This document shows positions 11,399-19,532 of a stretch of DNA of 44,762 bases, in pieces. The notes beneath the pieces were generated by a model, which was not told where the DNA came from, ran no database searches, and saw nothing but the letters and a program-made list of their open reading frames with translations. Origin of the DNA: an uncultured Georgenia sp. GTDB lineage: Bacteria > Actinomycetota > Actinomycetes > Actinomycetales > Actinomycetaceae. Positions within the stretch are counted from its first letter, which is position 1. Each line of letters opens with the position of its first letter. The stretch is taken from positions 1-44,762 of the forward strand of contig NZ_CALGNQ010000036.1 of NCBI RefSeq assembly GCF_937958535.1, given 5' to 3'. The translations under genes and the position numbers were made by a program.

Positions 11399-13429
11399 GT
11401 GCACCAGCCCACGCTGCTCGAGGGCACCTCCGGGGTGCGCACGGTCTCCGGCGTCGAGGCCGCGGGCGTCGAGCTGCCTGTCGCACGCGTGGCGGTGGAC
11501 GTGCCGCTGCCGCACCTGGACCGGCCCTTCGACTACCGGGTGCCGCCCGAGCTCGACGCCGCCGCGCAGCCCGGCACCCGGGTCTCGGTACGGTTCGCCG
11601 GCAAGGACCGGGCCGGCTTCGTGCTGGAGCGCGCCGCCACCACCGACCACCACGGCACGCTCACCCCGATCCGGCGGGTGGTCTCCGCGCAGCCGGTGCT
11701 CACTCCCGAGGTCGCCCACCTGTGCCGGGCCGTCGCCGACCGCTACGCCGGCACGCTCATGGACGTCGTCCGCCTCGCCGTCCCGCCCCGTCACGCCACC
11801 ACCGAGAAGGCGGTGCTCGAGGCCGGCGCCGCGGACCGCACCGGCACGACTGCCGCCCACCTGCCCGGCACCGCCTGGCAGGACTACGTCGGCGGCCCGG
11901 CGTACGTGCGGCGACTGGCGGCGGGGGAGTCACCCCGGGCCGTCTGGTCGGCGCTGCCCCAGCACGGGTCCGGGACACCGGACCGGCTCGCGGCGATCGC
12001 CGAGGCGTGTGCCGCCACCCTCGCCTCCGGGCGCGGCGTGCTCGTCGTCGTGCCCGCCGCCGCCGACGTCGAGGAGCTGCACGCGGTGCTCACCGAGGCA
12101 CTGCCCGGCGAGCCCGTCGTCGCGCTGCAGGCCGAGCACGGCCCGGCGCGCCGCTACCGCGCCTTCCTCCGGGTGCTCCTCGGGCAGGCCCGCGTGGTCG
12201 TCGGCACCCGGGCCGCCGCGTTCGCGCCCGTACGCAGGCTCGGCCTCGTCGTGTGCTGGGACGACGGCGACGACCTCCTCGCCGAGCCGCGCGCACCCTA
12301 CCCGCACGCCCGGGAGGTGCTCACCCTGCGAGCCGCGCACGAGCGGGCCGGGCTCCTGCTCGGGGGATGGTCGCGCACCGTGGAGGCCGCCCTGCTCGTC
12401 GAGTCCGGCTGGGCGGCACCCGTCGTCGCCACCCGCGCCACGGTGCGTGCCCGCACACCGCGGGTCGAGGCACCGGGGGAGGTCGACCTCGCCCGGGAGG
12501 GCCCGGCTGCCGCCGCCCGGATCCCGCACCCGGCCTGGCGGCTGGTCCAGGAGGCCCTGGAGAACGGCCCGGTGCTCGTCCAGGTCCCGCGCGCGGGGTA
12601 CCTGCCCGTCGTCGCCTGCCGGCGCTGCCGGGAGCCGGCCCGGTGCCGGGAGTGCCACGGGCCCCTCCAGCTCGCCGGGCGGTCCAGCGTGCCCGCGTGC
12701 CGCTGGTGCGGGCGTCCGGACCGGACCTGGGCCTGCCCAGCCTGCGGCAGCACCGCGCTGCGGGCCCGCCGCGTGGGCTCGGCCCGCACCGCCGAGGAGC
12801 TCGGCCGGGCCTTCCCCAAGGTGCCGGTCCTCCTCTCCGGCGCCCGCGCCGACCACGGGGTGGTGCGCGAGGTCGACGACCGTCCGCGCGTCGTCGTCGC
12901 CACACCCGGTGCCGAGCCGGTGGCCCGGGGCGGCTACCAGGGTGCGCTGCTGCTCGACGGCGCCGCTGTCTCCGGGCGCCAGGACCTCGGCGCCGAGGCC
13001 GAGGCGCTGCGCCGCTGGCTGGCCGCGGCCGCGCTCGTGCGCCCGGCCTCCGCCGGGGGCCGCGTCATGCTGCTCGGCGACCCTGCCCCGGTCCCGGCCC
13101 AGGCGCTCGTGCGCTGGGACCCGGCCGGGTTCGCGGAGCGGGAGCTGGAGCAGCGGCGGGAGCTGCGGCTGCCCCCGGCGGCGCGCCTCGCCGCCGTGCG
13201 CGGCACCTCCCGCGCCGTCGCGAGCCTCCTGCGGTACCTCGAGCTGCCTGCCGGTGCGGAGGTCCTGGGCCCGGTGCCGTGGTCGGAGGAGGAGGTCCAG
13301 GCCATCGTGCGCACCGACCTGCGCGACGGCGCTCAGCTCACCCGCGCCCTGGCCCAGGCGGCAGCCGTGCGCAGCGCCCACAAGGAGCCCGACACCGTCC
13401 GCGTCGAGGTCGACCCCGCGGAGATCTGA
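11399..13429 (+). CDS. priA: PriA-like primosomal protein N', helicase motifs lost
   Basis: Equivalent of the replication-restart protein PriA. The N-terminal 3'-DNA-binding domain (VDVPLPHLDRPFDYRVP) and the zinc-binding region with paired cysteines (CRRCREPARCREC, then CRWCGRPDRTWACPACG, near residues 405-445) are present. I find no Walker A P-loop (no GxxxxGK[ST]) and no DEAH box; the corresponding region reads VVCWDDGDDL. This is the usual state of actinobacterial PriA, so it probably acts as a structural or loading factor rather than a helicase. GTG at 11399 is chosen because GGAGGTGA at 11386-11393 sits five bases upstream; GTG at 11390 is possible but overlaps that site. It converges on the YeiH-family gene with a three-base gap. 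Confidence 0.9.
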   Translation: MHQPTLLEGTSGVRTVSGVEAAGVELPVARVAVDVPLPHLDRPFDYRVPPELDAAAQPGTRVSVRFAGKDRAGFVLERAATTDHHGTLTPIRRVVSAQPVLTPEVAHLCRAVADRYAGTLMDVVRLAVPPRHATTEKAVLEAGAADRTGTTAAHLPGTAWQDYVGGPAYVRRLAAGESPRAVWSALPQHGSGTPDRLAAIAEACAATLASGRGVLVVVPAAADVEELHAVLTEALPGEPVVALQAEHGPARRYRAFLRVLLGQARVVVGTRAAAFAPVRRLGLVVCWDDGDDLLAEPRAPYPHAREVLTLRAAHERAGLLLGGWSRTVEAALLVESGWAAPVVATRATVRARTPRVEAPGEVDLAREGPAAAARIPHPAWRLVQEALENGPVLVQVPRAGYLPVVACRRCREPARCRECHGPLQLAGRSSVPACRWCGRPDRTWACPACGSTALRARRVGSARTAEELGRAFPKVPVLLSGARADHGVVREVDDRPRVVVATPGAEPVARGGYQGALLLDGAAVSGRQDLGAEAEALRRWLAAAALVRPASAGGRVMLLGDPAPVPAQALVRWDPAGFAERELEQRRELRLPPAARLAAVRGTSRAVASLLRYLELPAGAEVLGPVPWSEEEVQAIVRTDLRDGAQLTRALAQAAAVRSAHKEPDTVRVEVDPAEI

Positions 13430-13432
13430 CCG

Positions 13433-14482
13433 TCAGCCGGTCCCGGTGAGGGCTATGATCGCCAGCGCGCTGAGCGTGACGAGCACCCAGAGGATCCCGC
13501 CGAGCAGCAGCGGCCGCAGCCCGGCGGCGCGCAGCGCGGGCAGGTCGGTGGACAACCCGATCGCCGTCAGCGCCACCGTGATGAGGAACGTCGCCGCCGT
13601 CGCCAGCGGACCGTGCCACGCGGCGGGGACGAGCCCGAGGCTGTTGACCGTCGCGAGCACGAGGAAGCCGACGAGGAACCACGGCACGAGACGCACGACC
13701 GACGGGCGGGCCGACCCGCCGGTGGCCAGGCGGTCGCGGCGGGCGACCAGGACGGACAACCCCAAGACGATCGGGATGATGAGGAGCGTCCGGACGAGCT
13801 TGACGACGACGGCGTGGTCGGCCGCCGTCGGCCCGAAGGTCGTCGCGGCGGCGACCACCGAGGAGGTGTCGTTGACCGCGGTGCCGGCGAACAGCCCGAA
13901 GACCTCCTCACTCATCCCGAGGAGCTGGCCGAGCGGCGGGAAGACGAGCACCGCGGCGAGGTTGAAGGCGAACACCGTCGACAGGGCGTAGGCGACGTTG
14001 CTGCCCGAGGCACGCACCACCGGGGTGACGGCGGCGATCGCGGACGCCCCGCAGATCGCGGTCCCCGTCCCGATGAGGGCCCGCAGCTCGTCGTTCACCC
14101 CGAGCAGGCGCCCGACCACCGCAGCGCCCACGAGGCACACCACCACCGTGCCGAGCATGACGGGCAGCGAGCTGCGGCCGACGTCGGCCACCTGCGCCAG
14201 CGACAGCCGCGCCCCGAGCAGGACGACCGCGACCTGGAGCACGAGCTTGCTCGCGACCGTGAGCCCGGGGGCCAGCGTCGGCACCGCCCCGGCCCGGCGG
14301 CGCAGCAGCACCCCGACCGCGACGCCGAGGACCACGCCGCTCACCGGCGCCCCCACCACCGGCAGCGCGGTCCCCACGGCGGTTGCCACGACGGCGAGCA
14401 CCACCGCGAGCGCCAGACCGGGGAGCCTGCCCCGCCACCGTGCGGTGAGTGTGCTGTCGGGTCGGTGGGCGGCGAGGGACAT
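13433..14482 (-). CDS. YeiH-family (UPF0324) membrane protein
   Basis: Predicted inner-membrane protein of about 349 residues with roughly ten hydrophobic segments. The family pattern is recognisable in LAPGLTVASKLVLQVAVVLLGARLS, GTGTAICGASAIAAVTPV (near residue 155) and GTAVNDTSSVVAAA (near residue 230). Family members are often called sulfate exporters by automatic annotation, but the true substrate is uncertain. ATG at 14482 is chosen because the protein becomes family-like soon after it; the frame is open further upstream, but that part overlaps the promoter of the divergent HAD gene. This gene and the HAD gene sit between priA and fmt, which often lie closer together in relatives. Confidence 0.88.
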   Translation of the reverse strand: MSLAAHRPDSTLTARWRGRLPGLALAVVLAVVATAVGTALPVVGAPVSGVVLGVAVGVLLRRRAGAVPTLAPGLTVASKLVLQVAVVLLGARLSLAQVADVGRSSLPVMLGTVVVCLVGAAVVGRLLGVNDELRALIGTGTAICGASAIAAVTPVVRASGSNVAYALSTVFAFNLAAVLVFPPLGQLLGMSEEVFGLFAGTAVNDTSSVVAAATTFGPTAADHAVVVKLVRTLLIIPIVLGLSVLVARRDRLATGGSARPSVVRLVPWFLVGFLVLATVNSLGLVPAAWHGPLATAATFLITVALTAIGLSTDLPALRAAGLRPLLLGGILWVLVTLSALAIIALTGTG

Positions 14483-14525
14483 GTCCCCATGATCCGCCTC
14501 CGCGGGCCGGGGGAACGAATCGGGA

Positions 14526-14531
14526 TAGGCT
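14526..14531 (+). promoter_or_regulatory. -10 element TAGGCT upstream of HAD gene
   Basis: TAGGCT lies in the 82-base divergent gap, 33 bases before the ATG at 14565. AGAGAAAGG at 14546-14554 may be the ribosome binding site. Confidence 0.4.
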
Positions 14532-14564
14532 CGACGGCGGTCCTGAGAGAAAGGTCGCAGCTCC

Positions 14565-15221
14565 ATGCAGTCCTCGCCCGCCGCCAACGGCCCGATCACC
14601 ACCGTCGTCTTCGACCTCGGCCGGGTGCTCGTCGAGTGGGACCCCTACGACGCCTTCGCCGACCGCTGGACGCGGGAGGAGTGGGAGGCGTTCTCCGCCG
14701 AGATCGACTTCCCGGCCTTCAACCACGAGCAGGACGCGGGGCGGACCATCGCCGACGCGACCGCCGCCCTGGCGGCGACCCACCCCCACCGCGTCGCCGA
14801 CTTCGAGCACTACATCCGCAACTTCGCCCGCTCCCTCGGGGGGCCGGTCCCCGGCACCACCGAGATCGTCGACGAGCTGCGCGCGGCCGGTGTCCGGGTG
14901 CTGGGCCTGACGAACTGGTCGGCCGAGACGTTCCACGAGGCCGCCCGCTCCGCGCCGGTCATCGACCGCCTCGAGGCGGTGCTCGTCTCGGGCGAGGTCG
15001 GCCTCGCCAAGCCGGACCCGGCGATCTACGAGCTCCTCGTCGACCGGTTCGCGCTCGACCCCGCCCGCACCGTGTTCACCGACGACTCCCCGCCGAACGT
15101 CGCGAGCGCCGCCGCGCTGGGACTCCTCGCCCTGCACTTCACCGACGCCGACCGGCTCCGCTCCGACCTGGCCGGCCTCGGGCTGCCCGTGCGACCGCTC
15201 GCACCTTCCGACGAGACCTGA
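14565..15221 (+). CDS. HAD-superfamily hydrolase (subfamily IA)
   Basis: A 218-residue HAD fold protein. Motif I is VVFDLGRVLVEWDP near residue 15; the second Asp of the usual DxD is Gly, as in the DxGxVL branch of subfamily IA that includes YihX-like phosphatases and dehalogenase-like proteins. Motif II is GLTNWSAET, the motif III lysine is in GLAKPDPAIYELL, and motif IV is FTDDSPPNV. All catalytic elements appear intact. The substrate cannot be read from the sequence. It is divergent from the YeiH-family gene and lies just upstream of fmt, which has its own promoter. Confidence 0.85.
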   Translation: MQSSPAANGPITTVVFDLGRVLVEWDPYDAFADRWTREEWEAFSAEIDFPAFNHEQDAGRTIADATAALAATHPHRVADFEHYIRNFARSLGGPVPGTTEIVDELRAAGVRVLGLTNWSAETFHEAARSAPVIDRLEAVLVSGEVGLAKPDPAIYELLVDRFALDPARTVFTDDSPPNVASAAALGLLALHFTDADRLRSDLAGLGLPVRPLAPSDET

Positions 15222-15250
15222 GCGTGAGCGTGGCGGCCGGGCGGTCCACC

Positions 15251-15256
15251 TAGACT
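15251..15256 (+). promoter_or_regulatory. -10 element TAGACT, leaderless fmt promoter
   Basis: TAGACT ends eight bases before the fmt ATG at 15265, and no ribosome binding site is visible between them. Confidence 0.6.
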
Positions 15257-15264
15257 CCTGGACC

Positions 15265-16224
15265 ATGCGCCTCCTCTTCGCCGGCACCCCCGAGGTCGCC
15301 CTCCCGTCGCTGCGCACCCTGGTGGACTCCGAGCACGACGTCGTCGCGGTGCTCACCCGGCCCGACGCCCGCCGCGGCCGCGGCCGCACCCTGCACCCCA
15401 GCCCGGTGGCCGCCTGGGCCCGGGAGCGCGGCCTGCCCGTGCTCACCCCCCGCACGCTGCGCGACCCCGAGGTGCAGCAGCAGATCGCCGACCTCGACCT
15501 CGACGCCGCCGCCGTCGTCGCCTACGGTGCGCTGCTGCCGCGTGAGCTGCTCGACGTCCCCCGGCACGGCTGGGTCAACCTCCACTTCTCCCTGCTGCCG
15601 GCCTGGCGGGGCGCCGCCCCGGTGCAGCATGCCCTCATCGCCGGCGACGACGTCACCGGCGCGACGACGTTCCTCATCGAGGAGGGCCTGGACACCGGGC
15701 CCGTACTCGGCACCCTGACCGAGACCGTCCGCCCCCGCGACACCGCCGGGGACCTCCTGACCCGGCTCGCCGAGGCGGGTGCGCCGCTGCTCCTGGCGAG
15801 TCTCGAGGCGCTCCACGCCGGCACTGCCACCCCTGTCCCGCAGCCCGCCGACGGCGTGAGCCTCGCACCGCGGCTCGAGCCGGCCGACGCACGGGTGGAC
15901 TGGGCGGCCCCCGCCGCCGCCGTCGACCGCCTGGTCCGCGGCACCACCCCGGCACCGGGAGCGTGGACCACCGCCCCGGACGGCTCCCGGCTCAAGCTCC
16001 GCCCCGTGCGACCGCGCCCCGACGTCACCGACCTGGCACCCGGCCAGGTCCGCGCCGGCAAGCACGAGGTGCTGGTGGGCACCGGCAACGGCGCGGTCGA
16101 GCTCGGCGAGGTCGCTCCTGCGGGACGCTCGTGGATGGCGGCGGCCGACTGGGCGCGCGGCGCCCGCCTTCCGCAGGACGCTCGGCTCGGTGGGGACGCC
16201 CGGCCCGGCGAGGACGCCCGGTGA
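15265..16224 (+). CDS. fmt: Methionyl-tRNA formyltransferase
   Basis: Formylates initiator Met-tRNA using 10-formyl-tetrahydrofolate. The N-terminal Rossmann region begins MRLLFAGTPEVALPSL. The catalytic signature is NLHFSLLPAWRGAAPVQHAL near residue 110 (Asn-His-SLLP), followed by TGATTF and DTGPVL. The C-terminal domain binds tRNA. The last 30 residues carry a degenerate duplication (DARLGGDARPGEDAR) outside the conserved part. The 319-residue length is normal. The stop overlaps the rsmB GTG by four bases. Confidence 0.96.
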   Translation: MRLLFAGTPEVALPSLRTLVDSEHDVVAVLTRPDARRGRGRTLHPSPVAAWARERGLPVLTPRTLRDPEVQQQIADLDLDAAAVVAYGALLPRELLDVPRHGWVNLHFSLLPAWRGAAPVQHALIAGDDVTGATTFLIEEGLDTGPVLGTLTETVRPRDTAGDLLTRLAEAGAPLLLASLEALHAGTATPVPQPADGVSLAPRLEPADARVDWAAPAAAVDRLVRGTTPAPGAWTTAPDGSRLKLRPVRPRPDVTDLAPGQVRAGKHEVLVGTGNGAVELGEVAPAGRSWMAAADWARGARLPQDARLGGDARPGEDAR

Positions 16225-17711
16225 GCGAGCAGCCGCGCGGCCGCGGCCACGGCCCCCGCGGTGGGCAGCGCCCCCGTCGCCAGACCGGCCGACCCACCGG
16301 GCGTCACACGCCCGACGCCGCCCGGGCAGCGGCAGCCGACGTCCTGGAGGCCGTCGCCACCGGGGACGCCTACGCCAACCTCGTCCTGCCCCGGGTGCTG
16401 CGCGAGCGTGGCCTGACCGGGCGCGACGCCGCTTTCGCCACCGAGCTCGTCTACGGCACGCTGCGCCTGCGCGGACGCTACGACGCGGTCCTCGAGCACT
16501 GCACCCGAGGGCGCCCGCTCGACCAGGTCGACCCGCCGGTGCTCGACCTGCTGCGTCTGGGCACCCACCAGCTCCTGGGCATGCGGGTCCCGCCCCACGC
16601 CGCCGTCTCCCAGACCGTCGCCCTGGTCCGTGAGCGGGCCGGGCACGGCGCCGTCGGCTTCGTCAACGGCGTGCTGCGCGCCGTCGCCCGCGCGGACCTG
16701 GAGACCTGGCTCGACCGGCTGCGCACCGCGACCACCGACGAGGTCGACCGGCTGGCCGCCGTCGAGTCCCACCCCGCGTGGGTGGTGCGCGCCATGCGGT
16801 CCGCGCTGCGCGCCACCGGCCGGCCCACCGACGAGCTGGTCGACCTGCTGCGCGCGGACAACCAGTCACCTGCCGTCACGCTCGTCGCCCGCCCCGGCCT
16901 CATCTCCCCGGAAGCGCTCACCCGGCAGGTCGAGGGCACCCTGGCCCAGCACGCCGAGCCGGGGCGCTGGGCACCGACGGCACTGCGGCTGCCCGGCGGC
17001 GACCCCGCCGCGCTGGCCGCGGTCCGCGACGCACGAGCCGGGGTGCAGGACGAGGGCAGCCAGCTCGTCGCCCTCGCCCTCGCCGCTGCCCCCCTCGGCC
17101 ACGCCGAGGAGGAGCACCGGTGGCTCGACCTGTGCGCCGGACCGGGCGGGAAGGCCGCCCTCCTCGGTGCGGTCGCCGCCCGGCGCGGGGTGCGTCTCGT
17201 CGCCAACGAGGTCGCCCCCCACCGGGCCCGCCTCGTGCGGCAGTCCACCGCGGCGCTGCCCGCCGACGCGGTCGAGGTCCGTACCGGGGACGGGCGCCTC
17301 CTCGGCGAGGAGGAGCCGGAGGGCTACGACCGGGTCCTCGTCGACGCCCCGTGCACCGGCCTGGGCGCCCTGCGCCGCCGCCCCGAGGCACGCTGGCGCC
17401 GCACACCCCAGGACCTGCCCACGCTGACCACCCTCCAGCGCGAGCTGCTCACCTCCGCGCTCCGGGCGGTCAAGCCCGGGGGAGTGGTCGCCTACGTCAC
17501 CTGCTCACCCCACCTGGCCGAGACCGCCGCCGTCGTCGACGACGTCCTGCGCGGGCGGGACGACGTCACCCGCCTCGACGCCCGTGCTGCCGTCGCCGCG
17601 GCCGCCGCCACCGAGGTGCCCGCCCTCGGCGACGGTCCGCAGGTCCAGCTGTGGCCCCATCTCCACGGCACGGACGCGATGTTCCTCGCCCTCCTGCGCC
17701 GGGACCGCTGA
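16221..17711 (+). CDS. rsmB: 16S rRNA m5C967 methyltransferase (RsmB/Sun/Fmu)
   Basis: SAM-dependent methyltransferase that modifies cytosine 967 of 16S rRNA. A basic Gly/Arg-rich N-terminal tail (first 30 residues) is followed by a NusB-like RNA-binding domain (about 35-170, with VNGVLRAVAR). The catalytic domain has the SAM-binding LDLCAGPGGKAALLGA near residue 305. The two conserved cysteines are in VDAPCTGLGALRR and YVTCSPHLAET. The 496-residue length is typical of actinobacterial members. GTG at 16221 overlaps the fmt stop, and the frame upstream of it belongs to fmt DNA. The fmt-rsmB-rpe order is conserved. Confidence 0.95.
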   Translation: MSEQPRGRGHGPRGGQRPRRQTGRPTGRHTPDAARAAAADVLEAVATGDAYANLVLPRVLRERGLTGRDAAFATELVYGTLRLRGRYDAVLEHCTRGRPLDQVDPPVLDLLRLGTHQLLGMRVPPHAAVSQTVALVRERAGHGAVGFVNGVLRAVARADLETWLDRLRTATTDEVDRLAAVESHPAWVVRAMRSALRATGRPTDELVDLLRADNQSPAVTLVARPGLISPEALTRQVEGTLAQHAEPGRWAPTALRLPGGDPAALAAVRDARAGVQDEGSQLVALALAAAPLGHAEEEHRWLDLCAGPGGKAALLGAVAARRGVRLVANEVAPHRARLVRQSTAALPADAVEVRTGDGRLLGEEEPEGYDRVLVDAPCTGLGALRRRPEARWRRTPQDLPTLTTLQRELLTSALRAVKPGGVVAYVTCSPHLAETAAVVDDVLRGRDDVTRLDARAAVAAAAATEVPALGDGPQVQLWPHLHGTDAMFLALLRRDR

Positions 17712-17737
17712 CCCGCGGCCCACCCCCGCCCGCCGGG

Positions 17738-17743
17738 TAGGGT
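17738..17743 (+). promoter_or_regulatory. -10 element TAGGGT, leaderless rpe promoter
   Basis: TAGGGT ends seven bases before the rpe GTG at 17751, with no ribosome binding site in between. Confidence 0.6.
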
Positions 17744-17750
17744 CGGAGCC

Positions 17751-18410
17751 GTGACCGTACGCATCACCCCCAGCATCCTCAACGCCGACTTCGCCGACCT
17801 CACCGGCGAGCTCGCGCGCATCGCCTCCGCCGACCTCGTGCACGTGGACGTCATGGACAACCACTTCGTGCCGAACCTCACCCTCGGGCTACCGGTCGTC
17901 GAGCGGATCGTCGCGGTGAGCCCCGTCCCGGTCGACGCCCACCTGATGATCGCCGACCCCGACCGCTGGGCCCCCGCCTACGCCGAGGCCGGCTGCGCGT
18001 CGGTCACCTTCCACGCCGAGGCCTCCGTGGCGCCGCTGCGCCTCGCCCGCGAGATCCGTCGCGCCGGCGCCCGGGCGGCCGTCGCGGTGCGCCCCACCAC
18101 CGACATCACGCCCTACCTCGACTACCTCGACGAGCTCGACATGATCCTCGTCATGACCGTCGAGCCCGGCTTCGGCGGGCAGCCGTTCCTCCCCGGCACT
18201 GTGGGCAAGATCCGCGCCGCGCGGACGGCGATCGACGCCTCCGGGCGCGACGTGTGGCTCCAGGTCGACGGCGGCATCTCCCGGAGCACCATCGCGGTCG
18301 CCGCGCAGGCCGGTGCCGACACCTTCGTCGCCGGCTCGGCGGTCTACGGGGCGGACGACCCGGACGCCGAGGTCGTCGCGCTGCGCGAGCTCGCCGCCGC
18401 CGCGCGGTAG
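17751..18410 (+). CDS. rpe: Ribulose-phosphate 3-epimerase
   Basis: Interconverts ribulose 5-phosphate and xylulose 5-phosphate in the pentose phosphate pathway. It is a 219-residue TIM barrel with metal and catalytic residues in ITPSILNADFADL, HVDVMDNHFVPNLT, DAHLMI, VMTVEPGFGGQPF and LQVDGGIS, each at its expected strand end. The C-terminal phosphate-binding VAGSAVYG is present. In many actinobacteria the next genes are ribD-ribE-ribBA-ribH; here an FMN riboswitch and transporter genes follow instead. Confidence 0.97.
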   Translation: MTVRITPSILNADFADLTGELARIASADLVHVDVMDNHFVPNLTLGLPVVERIVAVSPVPVDAHLMIADPDRWAPAYAEAGCASVTFHAEASVAPLRLAREIRRAGARAAVAVRPTTDITPYLDYLDELDMILVMTVEPGFGGQPFLPGTVGKIRAARTAIDASGRDVWLQVDGGISRSTIAVAAQAGADTFVAGSAVYGADDPDAEVVALRELAAAAR

Positions 18411-18456
18411 CGGTTCGCCGCGGGCGCGGCACCTGTGGCACACTGACCGCGCAAGT

Positions 18457-18578
18457 ACGTGCTCCGGGGTCGGTGAGATTCCGAACCGGCGGTGACAGTC
18501 CGCGACCCGCCTTGCGAGGCGGTTGACCTGGTGGAACTCCAGGACCGACGGTGAAAGTCCGGATGGGAGGATGCACGC
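18457..18578 (+). ncRNA. FMN riboswitch (RFN element)
   Basis: All conserved RFN blocks are present in order: GGGGTCGGTGAGATTCC, GAACCGGCGGTGACAGTCCG, a variable arm with ACCCGCC/GGCGGTT pairing, GACCTGGTGGAACTCCAGG, then GACGGTGAAAGTCCGGATGGGAGG. The closing P1 helix pairs CGTGC (18458-18462) with GCACG (18573-18577). FMN binding is known to lower expression of downstream flavin synthesis or transport genes. The element sits between rpe and a two-gene ABC importer on the same strand, so those genes are the likely target. The match is strong enough to call by eye. Confidence 0.96.
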
Positions 18579-18604
18579 GCGCGCACCGGATCCCGGTGCG
18601 CGCG
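18578..18604 (+). promoter_or_regulatory. GC-rich hairpin directly after the FMN aptamer
   Basis: A perfect 12-base-pair stem (18578-18589 with 18593-18604) with an ATC loop abuts the 3' strand of P1. There is no U-tract after it, so a simple intrinsic terminator is unlikely. It may compete with P1 or space the aptamer from the ribosome binding site. Confidence 0.55.
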
Positions 18605-18629
18605 GCAGCCGCGCACGCGTCTGTCGACC

Positions 18630-18657
18630 CCGGTCCACGCCGATGAGGACCGGAGGG
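18630..18657 (+). promoter_or_regulatory. Hairpin overlapping the ribosome binding site of the permease gene
   Basis: CCGGTCC (18630-18636) can pair with GGACCGG (18647-18653). The right arm covers the first two bases of GGAGGG (18652-18657), the ribosome binding site for ATG 18663. This fits translational control by the FMN riboswitch. It is inferred from pairing only. Confidence 0.45.
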
Positions 18658-18662
18658 ACGAC

Positions 18663-19532
18663 ATGGCGCAGCCCGCAGCGCACCCGGCGCCGCTCGCGCG
18701 CACGCTGGCCGCGCACCGCCGCTCCCGCCGCCTCGTCCTGCTCACCCCGGTCGCGCTGGGCGCCGGCGTCCTCCTCCTGTGGGAGTCGGTGGCCCGTGCC
18801 GGGCTGGTCTCCCCGTTCTTCCTGCCCGCCCCCTCCGCGGTGGCCCGGCGGCTGTGGGCCGACCTCACCACCGGCGGCCTGCTCGGGTACACCTGGGTGA
18901 CCTGGGCGGAGGCGCTCCTGGGCAGCCTGCTCGGCGCCGCGGTCGCCTTCCCCCTCGGCTACCTCATCGCCCGCAACCGGTGGGTCGCCGCCGGCCTGCA
19001 GCCCTACGTCGCCGCCTCCCAGGCGCTGCCCGCGGTGGCGCTTGCGCCACTGCTCGTCATCTGGGTCGGCTACGGGCTGCTGCCCATCGTGCTGCTCTGC
19101 GCGCTGCTCGTCTTCTTCCCCATCCTCCTCGCCACCGTGCTCGGGATGCGCACCCTGGACCCGGAGGTGGTCGACGCGGCCCGCCTCGACGGTGCGCACG
19201 GCTGGACCATGCTGCGGCACATCGAGGTCCCCATGGCGCTGCCCAGCCTGCTCACCGGCCTGCGCAACGGCTTCACCCTGTCCGTCACCGGTGCCGTGGT
19301 CGGTGAGTTCGTCATGGGCGGGCAGGGGCTGGGCATGGTGCTCTCCGTCCAGGCCAACTCCGCCGACACCACCGGCCTGTTCGCCACCCTCACCGTCCTG
19401 TCCGCCCTCGCCATCGCGATGTACACCCTGCTGCGCGCCGTCGAGCGGGTCGCGGTGCCCGAGGGCCCCACCGCCCGCACCCGGTTCGCCGCCCGGCGCA
19501 CCGCACGCCGACCCGTAAGGAGCACCCTGTGA
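18663..19532 (+). CDS. ribX: ABC transporter permease, predicted riboflavin uptake (RibX-like)
   Basis: Integral membrane subunit of an ABC importer of the ThiX/SsuC/TauC type, 289 residues with about six membrane helices. The cytoplasmic EAA loop that contacts the ATPase is DAARLDGAHGWTMLRHIEVPMALP, near residue 178, and the family segments LLLWESVARAGLVSPFFLPAP and TGAVVGEFVMGGQGLG are clear. ATG at 18663 follows GGAGGG. The upstream FMN riboswitch is the main reason to assign riboflavin or a flavin precursor as substrate; by sequence alone thiamine-precursor or sulfonate uptake would be equally possible. No ATPase gene lies nearby. It overlaps the binding-protein gene by four bases. Confidence 0.82.
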   Translation: MAQPAAHPAPLARTLAAHRRSRRLVLLTPVALGAGVLLLWESVARAGLVSPFFLPAPSAVARRLWADLTTGGLLGYTWVTWAEALLGSLLGAAVAFPLGYLIARNRWVAAGLQPYVAASQALPAVALAPLLVIWVGYGLLPIVLLCALLVFFPILLATVLGMRTLDPEVVDAARLDGAHGWTMLRHIEVPMALPSLLTGLRNGFTLSVTGAVVGEFVMGGQGLGMVLSVQANSADTTGLFATLTVLSALAIAMYTLLRAVERVAVPEGPTARTRFAARRTARRPVRSTL

